A program made the translations under genes and the position numbers. From Galeruca laticollis (Eukaryota > Arthropoda > Insecta > Coleoptera > Chrysomelidae), in the NCBI GenBank assembly GCA_963921935.1, contig OY998175.1:289486246-289550245 (forward strand): a DNA stretch of 64,000 nucleotides, in the 5' to 3' direction. A model generated the notes under the pieces. It did not search any database. It worked only from the letters and a program-made list of their open reading frames with translations, and was not told where the DNA came from. Shown in pieces: positions 57,700 through 64,000 of the stretch; the first letter of the stretch is position 1; each line of letters opens with the position of its first letter.

Positions 57700-58588
57700 A
57701 TGCTATTTTATTTTATTTAATGCCCCACGTTGGGGAGCAAGTTAAATATGATTTAACTATTGATTATTTTATAATAATAATTTTTATTTATTTTGAATAT
57801 GAATTTGTTATATATATTTTATATAATTTGGGCTTGCTAACTTATATATGTTTTACCTGTAATTCCTCCTATTTATTATGCTATTCAGTAGCATGTAGTT
57901 TATTTGATTCCTAAACTTTTATTACCTCGGCTGCTCTTATTAATTCACTTCTCTATAACTCAGTAGGATTCTGGGCATATCATAATAAAATCAACCTTAC
58001 TTATCAATGGAATTTATTTATGTTACTTATTAAAAGATAGAAAAAATTTTAAAACATTGAAAATATTACTCATATGTAAAATATTATTGACGCTTTATCT
58101 TACTGTTGGATTCATATACCTCTTATGTGTAAAAATAAATGATTATCCTTTATTATTTCTTAAATTCTTATGTTATAAATAAAATAATGGATTTTCTATA
58201 TATATCCAAATTTCCACATTAAACAAACTTTCTGTATATTATAAAAAAAACTATTCATTCTCTTTTGAGACGACTTTTTCAGACTCATTTGCATAACTTG
58301 GGTGAACCGTTTGTAAAAGTTAGATTTTTTAGAAAAATTATACGACCCCCTGCGTTTTAAAGTTGTTCAACTATTGTAAATTTTTTTCTGCTTGTTTTCT
58401 AAATAGGATTATTTGAAATATTTTAAAATACTATTTTAGTTTTATTCGGTACGTGAAATTGCAAGCATATCTAAAATATTTATCTTTTCAAATTTGATCT
58501 TTCAAAACATTATTTAACGTATTATAACAATTGTGTAGGTAATAAAAAAGAAACTGAAATTAGTTGTGGTTTGTTGTTTAGTGGAGAG

Positions 58589-58590
<2 letters not shown>
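57700..58590. other. AT-rich noncoding; reverse primer-site-like motif 57718-57741
   Basis: ATGCCCCACGTTGGGGAGCAAG read in reverse resembles the CCCAACGTGGGGC core of gypsy primer-binding sites, as at 22631. No gag or LTR partner is evident, so this may be an old LTR junction or chance. Confidence 0.3.

Positions 58591-58591
<1 letters not shown>

Positions 58592-58671
<80 letters not shown>
58592..58671. repeat. (TA)n microsatellite
   Basis: About 80 bp of pure AT dinucleotides. Confidence 0.98.
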
Positions 58672-58673
<2 letters not shown>

Positions 58674-58756
58674 AATTATTTACTTTCTTGACCACTTAAG
58701 ATATATTTTGGTTACTTTCTTGGATTAAAGGTCAAACATACTTAAAAAAACATTTA

Positions 58757-58805
58757 ATAACGACGTACGTTTCGACCTATGAAGTCATCTTCTAGTTAAT
58801 AAAAT
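58757..58805 (-). ncRNA. hammerhead-like motif, family 4 left arm
   Basis: Minus strand CTAGAAGAT (an A inserted in CTGAAGA), hairpin GACTT...GGTC, GAAA, palindrome ACGTACGT and GTC. Likely weakened by the core change. Confidence 0.45.
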
Positions 58806-58857
58806 AATCTGAAATTATTACAATTACAATTTATACATGTAATAATTTTAGATTATT

Positions 58858-58905
58858 TTATTAACCAGAAGATGACTTCATAAGTCGAAACGTACGTCGT
58901 TATTA
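58858..58905 (+). ncRNA. hammerhead-like motif, family 4 right arm
   Basis: CAGAAGA (58866-58872; U4 of the consensus CTGAAGA is A), extra T, stem II GACTT/AAGTC with loop CAT, GAAA (58887-58890), palindrome ACGTACGT (58890-58897), GTC ending at 58898. Stem I TAAC/GTTA is fully paired. The best-paired of the four families, but with a changed core base. Confidence 0.5.
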
Positions 58906-58949
58906 AATGTTTTTCTAAGTATATTTGACCTTTAATCCAAGAAAGTAAC

Positions 58950-58951
<2 letters not shown>

Positions 58952-59010
<59 letters not shown>
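58952..59010. repeat. (TA)n microsatellite
   Basis: About 58 bp of AT dinucleotides between family 4 and a PLE1 terminal fragment. Confidence 0.97.
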
Positions 59011-59015
<5 letters not shown>

Positions 59016-59105
59016 TGACTGTCTCGACCCTTACTTCGTGGAATATGCTCATATTAGTGTTTTTAAATGGAATTAACTAGAGACCTTGAGTTTCATTTAA
59101 AAACA

Positions 59106-59107
<2 letters not shown>
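59011..59107 (-). mobile_element. PLE1 terminal fragment
   Basis: ATTGACTGTCTCGACCCTTA, then TTCGTGGAATATGCTCATAT, is the outermost PLE1 block (compare 56348 and 37475). It is followed by an internal palindrome CATATTAGTGTTTTTAAATG / CATTTAAAAACACTAATAT around the GAGACCTTGAG phrase also present at 62760. Confidence 0.75.

Positions 59108-59150
<43 letters not shown>
59108..59150. repeat. (TA)n microsatellite
   Basis: About 42 bp of AT dinucleotides directly continuing from the PLE1 terminal ACACTAATAT. Confidence 0.97.
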
Positions 59151-59153
<3 letters not shown>

Positions 59154-60771
59154 TGGAGAAAATTCAACATGACAGTAATTATACATCTATCTACAAATTT
59201 TATAATGGTAAGTTTTTTTATTATTACGTTTCCTGGTATATTATAATCATTTCAAAGGAAAAACTTTTACTACCAGATATTTATGATTTTAAACTTCACT
59301 TTATTATTTGGTACCAAATGTTTAATTAAAAAAACACCACTGACCTTGTTCTTTTTGCTGAAATGATGCCTTCAGTTGGATTCATCAATGATGCTTTCCC
59401 GCCTTAGGTGGTAATCTTCCTCCTTGTAATTATCTGATGATTATCATTATTCTGCTTTATGTAGTTTCAAAGAAATTCGTCCTTGCACTTGATTTTAGTT
59501 GTTAGTTAATTTTTTTATAGTTTAATTTATACTTATTTACACTTATTACTTAAAATTTTTTATTACAAAGAAACTGGATCACTTTACATTGCTTCTTGCT
59601 TAGCCAACAACTAACGCCTAACCTCTATTCCGCGGTCTTTTTCATCTGCCAAACACTTTCTATTATTTATAACCGGAAGCTGGCAATGTTCTAGAAAATT
59701 CTTTGATTATAGTTCACATGTCACTTTGTTTATTATTGTTTTTATTGTTTTTCTGACTTAAACTTATTGTAAAATATTGGTTTTTATTCATTATAAACTT
59801 ATTGTCCTTTATTAATTCACTAACATCTTATTATTATTGTCTTTTTCCATGTTATTGTTTATTTGAGATCTTCCGATTGGTCAATGCAATTATATTATTT
59901 TTGTATTTCCTACAACCTAAATATTTACACAGTATACATGGGTACAATTCACTTTTTATTATGTTTGATATTATTACCTTTATACATATAAATTAGTTCG
60001 GTAATCATTTATTTTTATTCTTATATTTTATATTCAAATACATTTTATGTTGGTATACTTGTCTCAACTGTTATATTTCGTATAGGTTTTTGATATTTCC
60101 TGTAATTACAGTTTCCTACCTATTATTATATTTCCTATATATTTTTATGATTAAATATTAACTAACATATCGTATTTAAATATTTTACTAATTCTAAATG
60201 TCATTTATTGTTCAATCATTGTAGCATTGTTGATTTTATTATGCCATCCTATTTATTCTTTAAATATAAACAGCGTTACGTTATTTTATTGATCTGCGTT
60301 TACTTGTTAGGTTCTGTCTAAGGTTGTTTTTTAAATTACAGAATTATATTAAAACAGTTTTACTAATAATTGTTTATGACTTATTTTTATATTTATTTAC
60401 TTTCTTTATGATTATGCCCATTGATTGTACTTGATTATATTGTTATATGGATATTTTATTAATTTTGATACTTTATTTTAGAAATTCTTTTTTTATTGAT
60501 AAATATTATTTCTTTATGCTTTATCGGGATTCTATAAATGTTATGTGCTCGTTCTATCTACAACAACATTCCCAAAATTTGTTTTCTTGATTTATTTAAT
60601 ATATAAAAGAAATAAGAAAACCAAATTTTACCCATTTAATTACTTTATCATAGTATGTCCTTCTTTATTATTCTTATTTTAATTATTAAGTCTGTTATCA
60701 ACAATTTTTTTGTATTACTTTGTCAAATATCTTTCAAATTGTCAGTTATTGTCGGGTAGTATATCTATAAT
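59151..60771. other. AT-rich, probably 3' LTR or UTR of the next element
   Basis: Very AT-rich, no coding sequence. It lies immediately 3' (minus sense) of the gypsy integrase, so at least part should be that element's 3' UTR/LTR. A GC-richer islet at 59575-59700 (AACTAACGCCTAACCTCTAT, then CCGGAAGCTGGC) may be a U3/R feature. I could not define LTR ends because only one copy is present. Confidence 0.35.
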
Positions 60772-62683
60772 TTAATTACAAAATCTATATAAATTACTGA
60801 TATGAAATACTCCTCTAGTTCTATTACTGATAGGATCTTTTAAAACATAGCTATTCACTCCATTTTCATTGTCAATCACATAAGGACCTTCGAATGGTAA
60901 TTGTAATTTCGCACATTTGTTTTCTTTTCTATTAGATACCTTTAATACTTTTACTATTATTAAATCTCCTTTTTTGAATGTAATTCCTTTCTTGATACCC
61001 TTCAATTTTCTCTGTACAAATTTTTCTCCAGTTTTCCTTAATCTTATATTAACCTTCTCAATAAAATTATCATAATCTCCAATAATTTTAGGTATCCATG
61101 GGCGATCTGGTAATATTTGTTTCATCAAATATATGGGTGAAACTTCAGTGACTGTGTTAGGTATCCCGTTCATATATTCTTCTATCATTGGAAGCTGTTG
61201 TTCCCATTGTTCATGGTGGCTGCTTGTTAGAATCCTTAGGTATTTTTGTCACCTCTCTAATGTATCGTTCTGATGGATTGGCATACGGATGTCTTACACT
61301 GGTATAAATTGGATTTACATTAGATTTTCTTAACCAATTTTGTATTCTTTGGTTATTCAAATATGTGGCATTATCCATTATGCAATTTTCCGGTATTCCT
61401 ATTTCTAAGAAATAATTTGTTAAACATTTTTGTACGATTTTTGTATTTGTTTTTTTAGTTGGATATAATTTTATGTATTTAGAGAAATTATCTAGAACTA
61501 CTAAAATATGTACATTACCATTTATTTCGCTAGAAACTAGATTTGACATGAAATCAATTGATAAAATTTCCAAAGGTTTCGTTACTTTGATGGATTTTGG
61601 TATCTTTTGATTTTGTATGTTTTTCTCCTTCGCCATTTGACAGATTTCACATGTTCTTGTTATATTTTTCGCAATAGCTAGATCTCCTTTTGCTATATAG
61701 TTCTCTCTGTAAATTAGCCAAATTTTCCTACTCCCTGTATGTCCATATTTCTGATGTATTTCTTGTAAAATTTTCTCCGCCAATTCCTCTGTGATTAGAT
61801 ATAATTCTACTTCATTGACTATTTTATAATAAATGTTATCCTCATTTTGAGCTCTTTCCTTTTCTTTTTGATTTAATTTCTTTTGATCCTCTATAATATT
61901 ATTAATAAAATTTCTTTATTGCTTAAATCAGGAATCATCCGCTTATAATAGTTCAGCATCCCCAGGAACGCCTCGTAAATTCTTTAAATTCTTCGGTCTT
62001 ACATATTCTTGAATTATTTTGATTCTTTGTGGATCTAATTGTATGATATTTTGATTAATTTTATATCCCAAATATATTATCTCTTTTTTATAAAATTCAC
62101 ATTTTTCTTTATTTAATTTTAGTCCTGCTGAATCCAGAGCTTTTAAAATTGTTTCAATATGCAAATTATGTTCTTGTATATATTTAGAAAAAATTAATAT
62201 GTCATCCACATAATGCAATACAAATGACTCATATTTATTTAATATTTTATTCAGTGCCCTTACTAATGATCTACATACACTTTGAACACCAAATGGCACA
62301 ACACAAAATCTATAAACTTCCCCATTTATGTAGAAAGCTGTATAATCTCTACTTTCCTCCTGCAATGGAATTAGCCAAAAACTATGTTTTAAATCTAATC
62401 TTGAAAATATTGATGTTTTTGTTATCCGTCCTAAATTAGATTCAACCAACATAGGTGCTTCATATTGGGGTTTTGAAAATTTATTTATATTTCTAGCGTC
62501 TAAGCAAAGTCTCAATTCTCCATTCTTCTTAACTACTACAACAATAGGATTTATGTATTGTGAATTACTTCTTTCTATTATTTTGTTTTCTAAAAGTTCT
62601 TTTATACATTTTCTCACTTGATCTTTATGTTTATACGGGATGGGATATGTTATTACTTTGAAATTTTTAATCTCTTCATTCAC
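60772..62683 (-). pseudogene. Ty3/gypsy family B pol: RT and integrase, RNase H deleted
   Basis: Reverse transcriptase (62683-61943): IVVVVKKNGELRLCLDARNI, FSRLDLKHSFW (catalytic Asp), FCVVPFGVQSV, LHYVDDILIFS with YVDD, and NKEKCEFYKKEIIYLGYKIN. It stops after NLRGVPGDAELL, and the RNase H domain is missing: the frame rejoins at 61783 in the integrase. Integrase: His pair in QEIHQKYGHTG, Cys pair in CEICQMAK, core ILSIDFMSNLV, CIMDNATYLNN and NPSERYIREV (DDE complete). A frameshift near 61210 leads to the C-terminal domain (61188-60772) ending GVFHISNLYRF. 5' part missing. Confidence 0.88.
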
Positions 62684-62805
62684 TTCTATTTTATGTACAT
62701 AATCTTTCGCAATTCTATTCTCCTTTGAAAATAAATTATTATAGTGTTTTTAAATGAAACTCAAGGTCTCTAGTTAATTCCACAATACAATACAAGTTAT
62801 TGAAA

Positions 62806-62866
62806 ATTCTAAAAAATTGACAATTGTTTCGATAAATCAATATCATCGTCAGAATGACAGAAGTTA
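62806..62866 (-). ncRNA. hammerhead-like ribozyme in PLE1 3' UTR
   Basis: Minus strand: core CTGACGA (62852-62846), T, stem II GATA/TATC, GAAA, palindrome ACAATTGT, GTC ending at 62819. Stem I is ATT/AAT plus TTCT/AGAA across an internal loop. It is sense with respect to the ORF and lies about 70 bp from the element's end, where hammerheads of Penelope-like elements are expected. Confidence 0.65.
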
Positions 62867-63111
62867 CATTTCATTTTATGCCTACCTGATGTTTAGTAGT
62901 TATATTTTTGGCTAGACCAAGAAGTAACCTAACTTGTGATTGGCTTAATATATGTTAGAAAAAGAAGAAGATGTGATATTACAAATATTGAAGCTTAGAT
63001 ATTATTAGCCCTATGGTGATATCCTGGATATCATTTTTCCAATTAAGATCAGTATAACTGTGCAATGATATAGAAAACCAGGAAAACTATATCTGCTGAT
63101 CTTTACAATTA

Positions 63112-64000
63112 TCACTTAAGAAGACAGTTTATTAGTGGAGAATTCCCTAGATTTAACTGTTCATTGACAACTTCATATTGTGGGTTTCTTAAATGTCTTC
63201 TAATTTCCAGTTCTTCAAGGAAATCCAGTTCTTGTTTCTTTTCACAAATATGCAGCACTTCTAGTTCTGTGTTAGGTGTCAATGAATGATTGGTGTCAAG
63301 TAGATGTTTTGCGTAGTGGGATTTATCTGGTTGTTTTAATCTGTAAGCTCGTAAGTGCTCACTGTATCGTATTTCAAAATTCCTAAGGGTCTGACCCAAA
63401 TAGACAGCATTACATTCTGGACATTTGAGTTTATATATACCTGACTTCATTAATAGTGGTATTTTTGTTTTTACATTTAACAATTTTGTACTAACGTTAC
63501 TTTCTGTTTTAAAAGAAATTGTTGCATTCGTTGCTGAAGATATTATCTTTGAAATATTATTAGAAATATTTCCTGCATATGTGATGGTTTTATAAGTTTT
63601 AATTTCATCAGCTTGTTTAGGATATATTAGTTGTAATGCCACTTTTTTCTCTTTTTTACTAATTAGTTTATTTATCATATCTAATGGATAACCGTTAGAT
63701 GTTGCTATTTGTCTAATTGTATTATTCTCTCTATCAAAATTACATTTGTTCATAGGAACTGAAAAAGCTCTATGTATCATTGAATTATATGATGCTAGTC
63801 TGTGTGAGACAGGGTGGTTAGAATTGAATGGAATTGTCACATCAGTCTGTGTTGGTTTTCGGTAAATTGAATAATCAAGTACATTATTAACTCTTTGAAT
63901 TTTTAAATCAAGAAAATTGTTTGAGCTATTTTCTTCAATTTCTAATGTAAATTTAATTTTCGGGTGTGAATTATTGATGTGGTTGAAAAACACATCTAAT
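63112..64000 (-). CDS. Penelope-like polyprotein, C-terminal part (RT end and GIY-YIG)
   Basis: The frame is open from the window edge to the stop at 63112 (about 295 residues seen). It begins in the reverse transcriptase: SNNFLDLKIQRVNNVLDYSI, then YRKPTQTDVTIPFNSNHPVS and HRLASYNSMIHRAFSVPM, which are the conserved last RT blocks. A linker follows (about residues 100-175), then the endonuclease: GIYKLKCPECNAVYLGQTLR with a Cys pair, NFEIRYSEHLRAYR with the catalytic Arg, HYAKHLLDTNHS, and ELDFLEELEIRRH, where a Glu would coordinate metal. No stop or frameshift, unlike the 13.4-kb copy. The catalytic RT palm lies outside the window. Confidence 0.9.
   Translation of the reverse strand, partial: LDVFFNHINNSHPKIKFTLEIEENSSNNFLDLKIQRVNNVLDYSIYRKPTQTDVTIPFNSNHPVSHRLASYNSMIHRAFSVPMNKCNFDRENNTIRQIATSNGYPLDMINKLISKKEKKVALQLIYPKQADEIKTYKTITYAGNISNNISKIISSATNATISFKTESNVSTKLLNVKTKIPLLMKSGIYKLKCPECNAVYLGQTLRNFEIRYSEHLRAYRLKQPDKSHYAKHLLDTNHSLTPNTELEVLHICEKKQELDFLEELEIRRHLRNPQYEVVNEQLNLGNSPLINCLLK

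Larger units (their letters stand above)
58708..58953. repeat. palindromic element with paired hammerhead-like motifs (family 4)
   Basis: Arms 58708-58821 and 58840-58953 are inverse copies with an 18-bp centre, running from TTTGGTTACTTTCTTGGATT to TAATTATTTTAGATTATTTT and back. It is bounded on both sides by (TA)n arrays. No coding sequence. Size and form match a coding-free PLE palindrome such as 56340-56750, but the family is different. Confidence 0.85.
62742..64000 (-). mobile_element. PLE1, best copy, continues beyond the window
   Basis: The 3' end at about 62742 (TTATAGTGTTTTTAAATGAA) is followed, in minus sense upstream, by a 3' UTR of about 370 bp (62742-63111), then the ORF. It inserted next to the gypsy B relic. 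The 3' terminus carries a hammerhead-like motif identical to that at 56620. Confidence 0.88.

Noticed and set aside
57690..57914. hydrophobic open frame
   Set aside because: Phe/Ile/Tyr bias follows from AT-rich composition next to a (TA)n array.
59450..59470. CTGATGAT motif as a further hammerhead
   Set aside because: No GAAA plus palindrome follows at a suitable distance.

Overview
The window is AT-rich eukaryotic DNA, almost certainly from an insect or another arthropod. The evidence is the transposon mix (DD41D mariner elements, two TTAA-flanked piggyBac elements, Penelope-like elements, jockey/CR1-like LINEs, Ty3/gypsy elements), short 62-bp GT-AG introns, and long (TA)n and (CT)n arrays. 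I cannot name the order or species. I see no ordinary host gene with confidence; nearly all recognisable coding sequence belongs to mobile elements, most of them broken.

Layout. 1.2-2.9 kb: mariner relic with very long inverted repeats. 3.6-4.1 kb: LINE tail. 5.2-6.3 kb: gypsy 'family A' gag/protease relic. 7.2-8.1 kb: minisatellite of about 142 bp. 11.4-13.0 kb: second family A copy with 5' LTR and a SAP-like gag N-terminus. 13.0-14.3 kb: Penelope-like element (PLE1) built as an inverted repeat. 14.3-14.65 kb: mariner tail. 14.65-16.97 kb: LINE. 17.0-19.4 kb: apparently intact piggyBac with a two-exon transposase. 22.6-23.0 kb: start of an LTR element. 24.0-26.0 kb: third family A copy with 3' LTR. 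26.1-27.4 kb: large fold-back element. 31.6-33.4 kb: pseudogene of an unnamed multicopy arthropod family. 34.8-36.1 kb: LINE-type 3' UTR and a decayed ORF. 36.9-37.7 kb: PLE pieces. 39.1-41.2 kb: second mariner. 41.4-42.1 kb: inverted-repeat relic. 42.65-44.97 kb: PLE2 flanked by 630-bp inverted arms. 46.1-49.8 kb: almost full-length LINE. 50.6-54.4 kb: MULE transposase split by a piggyBac (50.87-53.31 kb). 54.5-55.9 kb: LINE. 56.3-59.15 kb: PLE palindromes among (TA)n arrays. 60.8-62.7 kb: second gypsy family, pol only. 62.7-64 kb: best PLE1 copy, running off the window.

The most interesting thread is RNA. Four unrelated inverted-repeat/PLE families carry, near their outer ends and on the sense strand, the same hammerhead-like arrangement: CTGANGA-type core, extra U, short hairpin, GAAA, then a palindromic 6-8-mer closing on NUH. 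Hammerhead ribozymes are known from Penelope-like elements. Here the recurrent extra U and the self-complementary stem III, which would favour dimers, are worth testing. Other highlights are the intact piggyBac, the exact in-frame rejoining of the MULE ORF across the piggyBac TTAA site, and the 31.6-kb pseudogene with three TAA stops.
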